64,000 nt of DNA from positions 3,100,001 through 3,164,000 of the forward strand of contig NC_087107.1 of the NCBI RefSeq assembly GCF_963855985.1, given 5' to 3'. The notes beneath the pieces were generated by a model that was not told where the DNA came from, made no database searches, and saw only the letters and a list, made by a program, of their open reading frames with translations. A program made the translations under genes and the position numbers. Of this stretch, positions 20,701-33,300 are shown one piece after another. Source of the DNA: Ostrinia nubilalis (Eukaryota; Arthropoda; Insecta; Lepidoptera; Crambidae). Positions within the stretch are counted from its first letter, which is position 1. The number at the start of each line of letters is the position of its first letter.

Positions 20701-23245
20701 TTTGTAATAAATTGGCCTATGCTTGCATTGAATAGTGTTGAGCCACAGAATAATAAAATAAGTACTACATAGTTAAGCTTCGTTTTGTTAATCTAAATAA
20801 CCGTCATCTGTTAATCTACACACAATAAACAGATGATTGGTCAATACATTTTTAATTCAACCAATCACAAGACAGAATCAACCTGTTTAATTTTCATAGT
20901 TTTGAGCGTCATTTTCAATTAAAATAGGCTACATTTTTGGTAAATATAGGGCTGTAGTGACGTTATTTCATCTGCTACAAATACCAAAACCGATTTCTAC
21001 AAAACTTATTCCAATAAAAGAATATTTATCATCAAAAAATTCAACATGTTTCAGAAATAATCCTCATTTAATATTTCACCTATTTGAAGCTGGAAAATCT
21101 TAATGAAACCTTACCTCCTTCTGTTCCTGCGTGACCTTCCTGAACATGCCATTAGTGACGCGCAACAGATGCGCCTCGCGTTTCATCATCTTCTGTTCGT
21201 GCTGCACTACTTCTTGCAGCAACTCTTGGTGCTCCTGGAATATACAAAATCAAACTTTATTAGTTTGTTCAGTGAAATGACGTCCACTGCGCTGATCAAA
21301 AGATTTCCACCACAACCGGTCCTATGCTGCCGCATCCAGGTCAACCAAGTGTGAGGCCTGCCTACCTACACTATATTTTCTATTAGTTACATTCTTTATT
21401 AGTATGTAGGATTGTAGGCTCTTTTCAGAACACTTGTAGACACCCCAAATATGTATTTTTTCTTTGCTCTAATACCAATTTTGAAACAACATACCTACTG
21501 GCTTCTGATGAGTTATTTTTAAGTCATCATTACTGAATTGATCATATAGAAATAGTAAATACCTTAAAACTAGGGTTGTAACTGATGCCTGGGTGTGGAG
21601 TGTCCACCGCTGATCTGGTAACCACAGTCTTCGGCAGAGGTGGTTTGGGCCGCAACCTCCTCTGTGTTGGAACGTTGTGTAGCTGTGCCTCTGTCGGAAC
21701 AAACTCTTCGCAAAGAGTTTCTGGGATACCTTTGGCTTCTGGCACTGTAAATGTAAAATGTGAGAGATGAGTTATTTGTGTTAAATCCAATAAAAATGAG
21801 TTCAATCAAAACTGTATGAAATGAGGGATCATTTTGTCTTATCAAATTTAGATAGGTATTTCAAAGATAAAATATTTTGGATCACAATGGAATAAGGACT
21901 TTTTGAAAGAGCAAAAAACACATGTTCAAAGTTCTGGGCACAAAATAATTTGTACCAAAATAATGATGAAGTCTTTATGGCATGATGATCTATAAATAAA
22001 TCCACTATATTCTACTTACAGTCTTGACCCCATAAGTCCAAATCAAACGTGTTTCTAATGGCTTTTGTCTTCCTTTTTTTATCCAGAGCAATTTTCCTAT
22101 TTTTCCTGGCTACTTCAACCTTCTTCTGGAATTTTCCTGTCTCAACACGTTTTTTCTCATTTATTTTACTGAGAGCCGTTGGTTTGGAGCCCACTGGATT
22201 GACGTGATTCCTCTTTGCGTTTGGGTCTTGTACCTAAAAGAAAATACTTATTTAATCTTATGGCAAACTAAATTAGGTTTCTATTGGGTTTTTTTCACTG
22301 CTCAATGAAGTTTATGTAATTTTTTATCTTGATACAGACTAAAATACAAAATTTACTATCTAGTATCTACTGATGAACTAAAAATAATAATTTTGTTACT
22401 AATGTGACTTAGGACAATGCATTTTTACCACAAAATAAGTAATTTTTGACTGACAATTTTATAAAAAAGTAGTGATCAATTTGGAACTTAATTTTTAAGC
22501 ACATTTTTATTATGTTCGTTGATATTTAGACATCAGGTTTACCTTAGAAGTAGGTAACAAAACTTCGAAGCATTTAGGTGTCTGTGACAACTGTAGACGT
22601 TTCCTCTCCTTGGCTGATCTCGGCTTTGCCACCACTTTAGCAGTCTCATCAGCTGTTTTTTCTTTTGCTTTAGTATGTTCATCACCCTGTGTGTCTACTA
22701 CGAACAACTCGCTGTCTGGCTTAGTGTCAAACTTTCTGAAATAAGCAGTAATGATAATTAGTAATAGTTTCTTAAGAATTGTGGTTTATCACAAAATTTT
22801 TCAGTACATTATTATGTTCTTGATATCGCTGAGAATAGTTTAAACTCCAGGGATTAAGCGTATGAAGTTGACGTATAGTTATATCCTGTACTATACTAGT
22901 AAATTTGGTACTTTCATTATGTTAAAAAATGTGGTATTTTTAAAAGTAGTCATCATAGTCATAGTCATAAATGTTTATTGAATCATTACTGAGGTATTGT
23001 GTACAATTACTTTTATGCATCTTCCGTTTATGTTTTTAATTGTATCGTACTTAAATTTTATAAGCTGTTTTTGTATATTCAAAGGAATAAAAATGAGTTT
23101 CAAATTGATAAACATAACCTCACCCCAATCTTTCCTCCAGCCGCTGGTCCTCTAAGAATTCTTCTACATCATTGATATCACAATGTTTTCTCCATGCCTT
23201 TTTATTCTTTTTAGAAACGTGCTTCTTTTTCTTAACAACAGACAT
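17789..23245 (-). CDS. NOP53: Ribosome biogenesis protein NOP53 (GLTSCR2/PICT1), complete, 8 exons
   Basis: Minus-strand exons are 23245-23124, 22735-22543, 22233-22020, 21744-21563, 21234-21115, 20475-20255, 18618-18422 and 17958-17789. All have GT..AG borders and matching phases, and they sum to 1,419 nt (472 residues), close to human NOP53. NOP53 is a nucleolar factor for 60S subunit assembly (27S/5.8S rRNA processing with the exosome helicase MTR4) and also interacts with 5S RNP proteins. Visible family marks are the basic N-terminus ([20 protein letters not shown]), an FDLDLWG block, the HPGISYNPS motif followed by a long charged coiled coil ([20 protein letters not shown]), and a basic C-terminus with [13 protein letters not shown]. 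The ATG has an A at -3. Two extra partial copies of exon 6 lie in intron 6. Confidence 0.95.
19540..19694 (-). pseudogene. Partial duplicate of NOP53 exon 6 (distal copy)
   Basis: It matches the 3' part of the true exon (20255-20475) from SDEY to DLYK plus the donor TACAA|GTAAGTG. It has changes such as an inserted KKL and I-to-N (KRKNTDLYK). The frame is open, but no acceptor in the right phase exists: upstream is TTTAGCACATAATATACTT, and use of that AG meets a stop in the required phase. About 50 bp of intron that follows the true exon is duplicated with it (19,695-19,745 resembles 20,214-20,258). It is probably not spliced into the mRNA. Confidence 0.75.
19748..19870 (+). mobile_element. 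3' ORF end of a non-LTR retrotransposon within the exon-copy array
   Basis: The plus-strand frame reads [20 protein letters not shown] and then [19 protein letters not shown] followed by TAG at 19,866. This is the common C-terminus of a lepidopteran LINE reverse-transcriptase protein. It is a short 5'-truncated fragment lying between two NOP53 exon copies and cutting a copy of the exon end at TTGTA. Confidence 0.7.
19901..20048 (-). pseudogene. Partial duplicate of NOP53 exon 6 (proximal copy)
   Basis: Open frame [20 protein letters not shown] through to TDLYK with an intact donor (TACAA|GTAAGTG). It is nearly the same as residues 25-73 of the true exon. Its upstream border is a LINE 3' end with an ATGATGATAATAA tail. 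The AG just before TCCGACGAG could act as an acceptor but gives the wrong phase, so inclusion would shift the frame. A cryptic, possibly NMD-inducing exon is conceivable. Confidence 0.75.
20049..20213 (-). mobile_element. LINE 3' end next to the NOP53 exon copy
   Basis: The minus-strand translation contains [20 protein letters not shown] and [10 protein letters not shown] followed by a stop and a (GAT)n-like tail. It belongs to the same LINE family as the fragments at 43.8, 47.1, 49.4, 62.7 and 63.3 kb. It is 5'-truncated. Confidence 0.75.
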
Positions 23246-23692
23246 TTTTGTTTATAATATTAAAACAAATTCAACGTGTATCGCACGAGTCGACCTTAGT
23301 TTTGAATGACAGAATTGACAGATGAATCTACGTTTCGTTACACGTCAAAAAACTTATCAGCTGTAAGCTTAATTTTAACAAAGCATTCATTTATTACAAA
23401 TATATTTCCGATCTATACAGTCGGAAGTAAGTTTAAGAAAATTATTCATTCACAATTTATTTTATTGTTATTTAATGTAAAATATAGGGTCGTTTTAAAT
23501 AATACTTCAATTCTTTTTGTGAAATGAAACGTATCAATACTGACTGACATTGACGTTTAGTATTAAATTTACGAAGCTAGTTGCTAATAAAATGTAGAAC
23601 GATTTTATTTTTTATGTTTTTATTTCAAACTTAACAGATGTATAAAACTAAAATATAAAACTTAATGGCAATTAATTTTACTATTTGGTTAT

Positions 23693-25696
23693 TTATTTCT
23701 CTTCTTCGCAGTCTTCCTCTTCTTCTTCATCACCCTCCTCAGCCTCTTCAGCAGGTGCGTCATGAACTTCTGCAAAAAATAATGTCACCTTTTCTTTACC
23801 CTATCCACGTAGGGGTTGTTTCAATGATGCCCGAATAAAAGTACTACCTCCTATTGTCCATTTAAACGTTTGTGTTAATTATTCTGATGAACAAGGACTA
23901 TAAGAAAGAGTTTCAGTTTCCACCATAATTAAATAAGCCTAGGCCTATACAGTGTGAGTCACGTTAAAGTGTACATATGAAAATAGATGAAACTAGACCT
24001 ATTTTTATCGACAAAAAAGAGAACAAAATTTTTTTGAGATTTTTTTTTAATTTTTTATAGATTTTTTTTTCTTGTAATTACTTATTGTAAAGAAAACGTA
24101 ATAACTTTTAAACTAACCGGTATATCCTGATAAAATAAAAACAGTAATAATGCTAAATAACAGGCGATACTAAAAAATACATAAAATACACAAAATAGGC
24201 CAACAAATAATAAAAAATGATACTTTTTGAAAAAAATCTGCTTTTAAATTCGTGTTTTTTTGGTTATTTGATAAATTTCTTCAAAAAATGCCCCTATAAC
24301 CGGTGGTTTTTATTACTTTGTATTATTCTCTATCGTATTACCTTCATAAAACCAAAAATCACATGTCTCTATCCCTATCACAACGTTTGCAATGATCGTT
24401 TGAACTAAGCCTCTCCGGGCGCTTATTCAACGCTTCGTTAACAACGAAACTGAAAATGGCTCTAGATTTGTAATTTTGATAAAGACAAGTTAGATTTCAA
24501 ATAAAAACAAAAGATTTCGAAGTAAAATAAGCATTTTAGTTAAAATTAAAATTTTCTCTACCTGTAGCGGAGAATAATGTTGTAGCAGGCCTTTGTTCAA
24601 CCGATCATAGCAAATTTTGTGATAGGGATAGAGACATGCGATTTTTGGTTTTACAAAGATAATACGATAGAAAATAATACAAAGTAATAAAAACCACCTG
24701 TTATAGGGGCATTTTTTGGAGAAATTGATCAAATAACCAAAAAAACACGAATTTAAAAGCAGATTTTTTTCAAAAAGTATCATTTTTTATTATTTGTTGG
24801 CCTTTTTTGTGTATTTTATGTATTTTTTTAGTATCGCCTGTTATTTAGCTTTATTACTGTTTTTATTTTATCAGGATATACCACTTAGTTTAAAAGTTAT
24901 TACGTTTTCTTTACAATAAGTAATTGGAAGAAAAAAAATTCTATAAAAAATTAAAAAAAAAATCTCAAAAATTTTTTGACCTCTTTTTTGTAGATAAAAA
25001 TAGGTCTAGTTTCATCTATTTTCATGTACACTTTAACGTGACTCACACTGTATAAAAAGTTTCGAGTGTAAATTAATTCAATAATCTGACTGGAATAACT
25101 ATCGCTATCTATTGATTCGTCAATAAATAAATCTTACTTTTTCCAAGTTACGAATTTTTAGGCTCACTTTTATCAGCAATTCGGATAAAATAATATTCTA
25201 GGTGATTTAGATCTACTTTAGAATAGGGCAGATGAAATGTTTTAACTATACGTTAATAAAGACCCCACAACCTACCACCATTTACTTCCTTGCGACCATA
25301 TTCCTTGTTTCTTGAAAAATTTGTTCAGATCTACATAATCATCGGGAAACACTTCTTCGAACGAATCTGCGTCTAACAATTTGATCGGCTTGGCTGTTAG
25401 TTTTTGTAACTTTTGATTCGCAAAGTACTTTACGTTAAATGCCTTGACCGGTAAGGCTCGAGGTTTTGTGCTTTTGTGCTGGTTAAAAGCAAATGGATCT
25501 GGTAAAATCTCTATTTCCACTGTGTCAACTGGTTTGGAGTGCACTGGTTTTGTTGCGTATGGGTCAATGTCAAGCACGATGGGCTTAAGTGAGGTATTTT
25601 CGAGTGCATTGTCGAATGTGGGTATGGTGTCTTCATGATTGGGGTGAATTTGCTGTGAGGTTTGAGTCTCGTAGTGGACCTGGGCGCTGGACCCCT
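23693..25696 (-). CDS. Unrecognised protein with acidic C-terminal tail, 3' part (two exons)
   Basis: Exons are 25696-25286 (acceptor CTTTCAG) and 23769-23693 (acceptor TTTTTGCAG), joined through donor GGAA|GTAAAT, giving 160 residues to TAA. The phases fit: 2 nt + 136 codons + 1 nt, then 2 nt + 24 codons + stop. The part seen is polar with DIDPYATKPVHSKPVDTVEI and a compact FEEVFPDDYVDLNKFFKKQG block, and it ends in a run of Glu/Asp (EEGDEEEEEDCEEEK). No known domain is recognised. The first exon(s), which must end in phase 1, could not be located. An alternative read-through of the donor would end at WW-stop (25,272). The intron holds a foldback transposon. Confidence 0.65.
23950..25050. 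mobile_element. 1.1-kb palindromic (foldback) element
   Basis: The ends are CAGTGTGAGTCACGTTAAAG and its inverse complement CTTTAACGTGACTCACACTG. Both arms of about 470-500 bp are inverted copies, and the same peptide-like ORF (CFFGYLINF, NRWFLLLCI) appears in both. It is flanked by TATA on each side (23,946-23,949 and 25,051-25,054), a TA-type target. It sits within the intron of the acidic-tail gene and encodes no transposase. Confidence 0.8.
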
Positions 25697-25699
25697 CTG

Positions 25700-26420
25700 A
25701 AAGAATGAAACAACTCGCTTTACGAATCTACTCGATTCGTTAGAAGGCGAGAAAAGTGAGTGATGAAAGCGGGGCTTGCGTGAGTTTTTATTATGTTAAT
25801 TACCATTTTATTCACTAGGCTCTGGTCCTATCAGTTGGATTGTAAGACTGAGAACTACTAAGCAAATAGCCGAAATATAAAAATATTTTTCTTTCTCGTT
25901 CCTACTCATAATTTACCTGACCAGGAGTCGAACCTAGTCTTTAAATTCTAAAATATGATTTAGTCCTGTAATATTGCTATGATTGACTTCAGAGTGGAGA
26001 ACTTTTTAAATATATTATTTTAATATTTCTCAAAATCGCCAAGTTTATTGCAAGGGTTTTTCTGGTTTTCTTAGCTATCTGATCGGATCTCTATAATACT
26101 TTAGTGTGTTAGTGTTAAGGAATCGTGTATTGCAGGTAAATATTGTATAGGTGGTGAGGTACTTAATTAATGTTAGGGATGAATGTTAGTCAAGTCATAG
26201 TAGAATTAAGTGAGATGTCAAGTCAGAACAAGTCGAGTGATAACCAACTGATAAGTAAAGTAGTTGAGTATGTTAAGAGAAAATAAACCTCAGATTCTGT
26301 GAGTCATGTTATCAGATAGACATCATACTTATTATTAAGTTTAGTTTCAGTTTTGAATAGTCCAGTGTCAGAAATAGTCAAGAGTTCGTCAAGTTCGTAT
26401 TAAAATAAGCAGTTTTAACA
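25700..26420. other. Intergenic or intronic, no gene recognised
   Basis: No exon with signal-peptide-like coding potential could be fitted on the minus strand upstream of 25,696. A tRNA B-box-like GGTTCGACTCC on the minus strand near 25,930 may be a decayed SINE head. Confidence 0.3.
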
Positions 26421-27310
26421 AAACTCTTTTATTTTTTCTTACACAAACATCGGTTTTTATTTGTAGCACACTATGGCTTGGAGACATCGCACTTAATTTT
26501 GCAAAATATTAGCACTATGTTAGTGATGGTGGTGACTGCGTGCCAAATCGATGGTGCTGCCATTTTTGCAATATAACTATAAAAAATTATACTTATACAA
26601 AAATGTAAGCACCTAATATAATATTAACAACTGAATAAATAAACTGCAAATATAAAAAGGTATAAAAACATTCAAAAATATAAAAGACTAACAACATTCA
26701 GTTGTAAAAATTAGCTATGTTAACAAAAATAGTTTATTTACACATTGTAAAAACCTAGATTTTGGTTAAGATTAAAATAGGACTCAAAAGTTATCAAATA
26801 AATATTTTAAGCTAATCATTAGGTTGAAATCCTATTGTAACAATAACCTTATTACTTATCTAGTTCTTAGGTCCAACGTTTGTCTAGTTTATTTCGCATC
26901 ACTTTGAAAATGCATAACTCGGCGTTATTATTAAATAAATTATCAGAAACTTAACGAATAAACTGAAAAAGTTGAAACCTTAGAACATAAGGTTCCGATT
27001 ACTGTGCTTGGTCTATAAAAATTGAATTAGAGAGTTAAAGACAGAGAGTATTTGACTTAATCTAAGTCCCGTATTAAGCAATGACGCTCGTAGACGAATC
27101 TACACTTGACTAGATTCAAGTCTGTGATTTGTTTAAATATTGCAATTCAACCAATCACAGCTTAGAATCTATGCCTGGGTAAATCAAGTCTAGAGCATCA
27201 TTTTCTAATACAAGGATAAGAATTTAAAAAGTAAATTATTCTCTCATAATAAATTCAATTTTAGAACTCTACACAGAATCAGGCCTGGTGCACCTAAAAC
27301 CTTATTGCTA

Positions 27311-30300
27311 CTAGTGGTGGTAATCCGACTGCAGAGTGTAATATTGTTCTTGGCTGTTGTTCTGTTCTGACGCTGGGACGACCTGGTACTCCTCATAAAC
27401 CGTACCTTCGTGGGAGGAGTCCTTCTGACCTCCTAGACCAGCTGCTGCTGCCTTGGCTGCCGCTGCCGCGGCGTTAGCTTGGGCTTGTTGGGCCGCCGCC
27501 TGTGACATAAATAAAGAATGTATAGATTCATGATTGAATAAGGGTATCAGAACTCGTATAATGATGTGTATCCTATCTACGGATTAAACACCCACTTGTT
27601 TTAATTAATGTTTAATTTACATTTTGACAAAAATGGTGAAAGTATTCAAATGAAAAACTGAGAAATGAAAGAAAATTTTTCATCATAATCAGCCTTTTAT
27701 TAAAGATTACCCCAGCTAGAATCATTCACTAGAAGTACATGGTTATTCTTATATCTTCAATTATGTACGCCTTTGCTTCGTTCTTTGCTTCCTGTTTAGC
27801 AAAAACATGCAATTATTAACAAGAGGAAGTATGCCTGTCCTTAATAGATTAAAATTTGTTAAAAAATAAAATGTTTGTTTTAATTTTTTTCTCTAGACTC
27901 CTGGACTATGACGTAACTTAATATAAAGAGTTTACGGAGTTAGTTCTAAACTTAGTGTAAAAGGGTTGTGAGAGCATTAATACCTACTTACCTGATTATA
28001 CTAAGCATAGATCTTGGTATCAGCTTCGAACTCACTCCCAACTATTGTAATCTAAACTGCATCTAGAACCAGTGGAGCCTGTCTATGACCAGCAGCACTT
28101 TTTGCCCCACTTCGGATGAAAGTCTAAATATTGCCCAAGATACTTTACCCGGGTATTAGTAGAAGTTAGGCTGCTTCAAAATCCTGACCCAGAGCAGCTT
28201 GCTGAGACAATCAGCACGACCATGACCTTATTCTTCAGTTGGGTCTATTCATACCTGAGCCTTCCTAGCAGCAGATTGGGTGGCCTCGAAGTCGATCCTG
28301 ACTCCATGCAGCTGTTCCTGCAGGGTCTGCAGCCTCTGTCGTGCAGCGCCGACCATGGCGGTCTGTGCTCCGAGCTCACCGGCAGCTTGGGACGCTGCTT
28401 CGTTGGCGTTTTCTGAGGTAGCTTGCGCGGCGTTCAGGGCAGCTTGGATCACGTTCACCTAGAACGTTTAGATAGCATGTTAGAAACAGACTTTTCCTGA
28501 TCCGAACCTTTTTTTAAAGAATATTAGTCATTGGGTACACAAAATACTAATAAGTAGTCCCGTTGCCCCCTCGTACTAGCTCGTTTATGCGTGACACAAA
28601 CTGAGCCCCGATTACGGTAATTTTTAACGTCAACAATCCAGACACGCTTCTCGATTCTGCGATACGATTGGTCGTTCAACAGCGTACGTCAGCTGTTTTG
28701 ACCAATCGTATCGCAGAATCAGAAACGCGTCTGGATTGTAGACGTTATAAAAGTTACCGTAATCGGGGCTCTGGGCTCACCACAATAGTCGAGCGGTCGG
28801 GGTTCGAACCCGCGTTCCTCGGGTGACGAGTCGGCCAGTCCGACCCCTTCACCGTTCGGCTATCGTGGCTTCAATTTCCATCAAAATTCAACCTAAGTAC
28901 TTTTGCAGGAAACCCAAGGGCTTAAATATGTACCTACCTACCTCCTACCCAATGGAAAATTAACTTGTGTGAGTTTCTAAATTAAGTTTATTTAAATTAT
29001 TTCTTTGTTGAATATCAATGTTGTTACAGCTCATATACGTAAATAGAATAACCGGAAACCAATGAATTTTCATGGTTAAATGATTAAGATTTTTATTTAA
29101 TTAGAGCAAAATCGATAGATCAAAGTTATTTAATAAATAAATTACACAACAGAAAACTTCATTACAATAGGCATTGAATGAAACTTCCAAAAATATACGT
29201 AAATAGAATAACCGGAAACCAATGAATTTTCATGGTTAAATGATTAAGATTTTTATTTAATTAGAGCAAAATCGATAGATCAAAGTTATTTAATAAATAA
29301 ATTACACAACAGAAAACTTCATTACAATAGGCATTGAATGAAACTTCCAAAAATTTCATTAAGTGAAATGGTTGTGCAAGAGAACTACCTATAAAAAGCT
29401 ATTAAATTATTTGTTAACCTATCTACTGGTCACGAAGAAATAAGAAAGAGTTGAACAAAGAGTGAATGTGTTCCAATTTCGATAATAATGTCGCAAAACA
29501 CAAAGCTTTGCATCAGAAGATTTAAAATTAAACGGTCGATCGGTGCCGGTTTAATTTGAAAAAGTTGAGCAATGTTTAGTAACCGTGTGACTGCTTACGA
29601 CCTTGAGAAGTTGATAGCCTAAATAAGTTTAATTACTTGTTGAATTGTTGTTTTCATTACAAAAGTATAGCACTTACTACATCTTTATTAAAAGCAGAGG
29701 CCCACCTGATATTACGCGCGATTACCAATTACCAGTAGTATAGATAGAGACTCGTAGATACAAGTCGAAGCTAAAGACAACTTTTTAGGATATCATTGAG
29801 TAGCTAGGACAATGTAAAATTCGATACTTATTCCTGAATACTTCGCCATGTCCTTCATCTTTATCCCAGAAAACCAAGCGCCAGCAATATAGAGACACCG
29901 ATGTGTCCTGCAAGGCACTACCAACTCTTGGTATGGGCTCTACCAAGATTTATGATTTAATTTTAGAATGAAGGTGAACTTCACCACCAGCTGTTAAGAA
30001 AGTGGTGGTAGAGTCAACTAAGTAGGTAAGTGTAAAAACTATTTCTGGTTTATTGCATGTCATATAAATTTTTTATATAGGTACATACTTAAGTACTAAC
30101 CAAATCAAAATAGGTAAACTTACTTTTATTAGACTTTAGTACGAGTAAATATTTATCTTAGCCACTGATAGATTCATCAATAAAAGGGAATATGATTACC
30201 TAACCGTATTATTAACGGAAGGAAAACTATCTCATGGTCGAGGATCAAATTCCAAGAAACAATTTCTAACCACGAGACATTGACATTTCTATTTCATTAT

Positions 30301-33300
30301 CTAGGTACGTAGGTCTTACATAAAACGCTACTTAAGTAAGTACACCTACTTAATTTACTTTCAAAATTTCGCGTGTAATTTTATTTAATCAGCGCATTAC
30401 ATTAATTAAATTGGCTATAAGTAAGTAATTATAAAAATACTAACATCCCGTCATTTTGTTATTAAGCGGACAAATTAAATTAGATTTCATAAACAAATAG
30501 TATTAAATCTCCTCCAATAAATACTTTAATTTAAAAATACTTAACTAGTAATGTGCGGTAATTATTAATTTTTTATTTCATATATCAGATAGTGTTGATT
30601 TATTGTGCACAAAACAAATAAATAATTAACAACACGAGTGTATTAAGTCAAGGAGATTTGTACTTCCTACCAAATTTATTGGCACGATTCTCGCGCGATA
30701 CTTCAAAATAAATAAAGGCTATCGATTTGGAAAAAATATCGATTTACTGGTTGTGATTTCAACATTGGACAGTTGTTTTGCGAAAATTGTCGCAAGTGCG
30801 CCTGCGACTGCAATACCGATGGCGCGTCGAATGGCGGTTGCAATTTGACTGTGACCTGTCACTAACTCCGCAAAAAAGGCTTGAAACAGCAATATCCAAT
30901 TCAATATTGGTTAATGTCTTTAATAAACAACAATGCTTAGACCAATTTGTAATATTAAATATGAGAGAGTGTGTTTTTTAAGTTATGTTAGCCAAAATTA
31001 ACTGGAATTTAGTAACATTTTGTGTCATTTAATGAGACATTATTACGATCAACCATTACGATTATTTTATTTATATCGCATGAATTATTCACTCAAGTTA
31101 TGAAAATCTGAAATAGCGTTAGCGTAACAGTTGTAAGTTTCATAATATCCGATTATAACATAGATCAACCAAAGAAAATGTTGAATCGTAATCAAATCGA
31201 AACAACGAACTACATGACTAGCGGGGTCATTGTCAAACTACCTTGAACTGGCTTTTTTATTGTTTTTTACTCTACAACTTATGATAACGCAGTCTGCAGC
31301 GTTGCAAAAACGGGTAAACCAGAACTTCAAAATAATTGCAAACTGCGAAATGTTTTTTAAAAATGACAGCTGCAATAAAACTGACCATTTTCCAGACCAA
31401 AAAGAGCAACACGGTCAAATCGAACGATTTCTTGTAGGAACTGGACCGATTAGACTTACGTAAACAATTATTTCTAACCAATATCCACTTATTTGTTTTG
31501 TCATTTTCATCACCAGACTCCATCTAAGTGTTACGTAAGCCGTTGCGATTTTTTCACGAACAAAACGAGCAACAAAAAGTCGATGGTTTCTTTTAAAATA
31601 TGCAACTCGAAATGAGATCACTGTCAAGCTTTTTATACTTAGTTTACGTTGCGTATGATTTGAATTACAATTAATTGGAAATTATTTAAATTGGAGCATT
31701 GTAGCGATATTGCTAAATGCTTTGTTGAATGTAAAACCAATAACTTTGTTGCAAGTTCGCTTCGCAAAATAAACAATTTGAAATCAATTTTGTAGAATCA
31801 CTACGCTACAATACATGTAAAAGTATGGCAGCATTATGGGAGTGACAATAGTTCTTACACACGAAATAAAAGTAACTAAGTAGGCATGTAGCAATTGAAT
31901 TTTTCTGTTTGATAACTGGTCAACTGGTAGAGAGGGCTTTTGAGATAAGCCCTAGTCACTGTCACTCATGGCGATATTTGTTGTTAATAAGATATTAGAG
32001 CATATTAGTTTAACTTACTTCTAAATCTAGAAAGGGGATGTAATGTAAGATCATCAAAGTTTTCAAAGAAATCACAAATCTGTTTATATTTCACGCAAAA
32101 TAATAGAAGGACCTCAATTTTATTGATTGTGGTTATAAAAGTTAGGAGTTTGAATTTTTTGCAAATTGAATTTTAATCCATTAGGTAGGACTGAATGTAA
32201 CAGTAGCCATAAAGATAATTTAACTTCACCGGATTGAGATAGGAGATAGTCTTTAAGACACATTTTCGACTAGATCAGTGGTTCTTAACCGGTGGTGCGC
32301 GGACCACTGGTGGTCCCTGGAGACATTCCAAGTGGTCCACGAAGTGCACTTGCACACCTTGGTTAAAACCACTTTTAACTGATTTTTGCAGTCAAACTAG
32401 TTTTGACCGATTAAGAGGTGGTCCCTGACAAGACAGAAATTATCCCTATTATAAAATGGTCCCTCATGACTTAAAGGTTAAGAACCACTGGACTAGATAT
32501 AGGGTGGATTTGACCAAACAAGAATAAATATTAATCTCAGAATAAATCGTCAGTTATTCGACATTTTGACATATTTCCCACACAGAAAGTGTCAATGTGC
32601 CAGTTATAGCAGGAGTTATTCTCGGATAAAAGTTTGGTCGAATCGGGCCTTAGTAGTTTAAGAGGTCTCGATTAATGAAACTCACCTGGTGCATAGCTTG
32701 CTGAGCCGCTTGCGCCGCGGACTGGGCTGCTCTCTTAGCTTGCTGCAGCTGCATTTCTTCTCCTTGCAGGCCGACCTTAGCGTCTCTGACTTGCTGCTCC
32801 AACCCCGACAGAATCACTTGCTTTCCAGCCAGCGCTGCCTGCGCTGTCGCACTAGCCTGAGCCGCTGACTGGGCTAAAGTGTTCTTCGCTACATACGCCG
32901 CCTGGTACGCCGCAGCCGCTTGGTTACCCAGCGCTGTCTTCGCTTGATTGGCAGAGCCTACAGCGATGGTCCTCAGACCGCTGCCTCTGCTGAAACCCTT
33001 CTTCTGGTTGTCGCCGGTGGCAGCGGCCTTAACGTCCTGGATATAAGCGTCATAATGGCTTGCAGACTCTTGGGGCTCCTGTGCCTGGACTTGGCCGGAG
33101 GACTCGTAGTCATATTCGTACTCGGCCTGTTGGGGGGCGCTTTCTCGGGCGACGGGAGCGGCGGCGGCGACGTAGAGGGTGCCTGGAATATGGATTGAGG
33201 ATATTAAACGTGTTCAAAGCTCAGCCTTTAGTGTTTTAGAGTTTGACTTGGTTTTTCTGGGTTTTAAGCTTTCAGCGTCTACCTAGGGTTTGACCTGAAT

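Noticed and set aside
23306..23527. 73-residue plus-strand ORF just upstream of NOP53
   Set aside because: AT-rich, no known motif, and overlaps the probable NOP53 promoter. Considered chance.
25905..25960. Donor CAG|GTAAAT near 25,917 as an upstream exon of the acidic-tail gene
   Set aside because: The minus-strand frame ending in the required phase meets a stop about 10 codons upstream and has no ATG. The sequence resembles a tRNA B box instead.
28780..28869. Functional tRNA gene on the minus strand
   Set aside because: The acceptor and T-arm look good, but there are 11 extra nt before the acceptor 3' strand and no U at position 33. Kept only as a tRNA-like repeat.
31230..31463. 77-residue plus-strand ORF with a hydrophobic start (SNYLELAFLLFFTLQL)
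   Set aside because: It begins at TTG rather than ATG, lies inside the DUF745-like gene intron on the other strand, and has AT-rich composition without coding bias.
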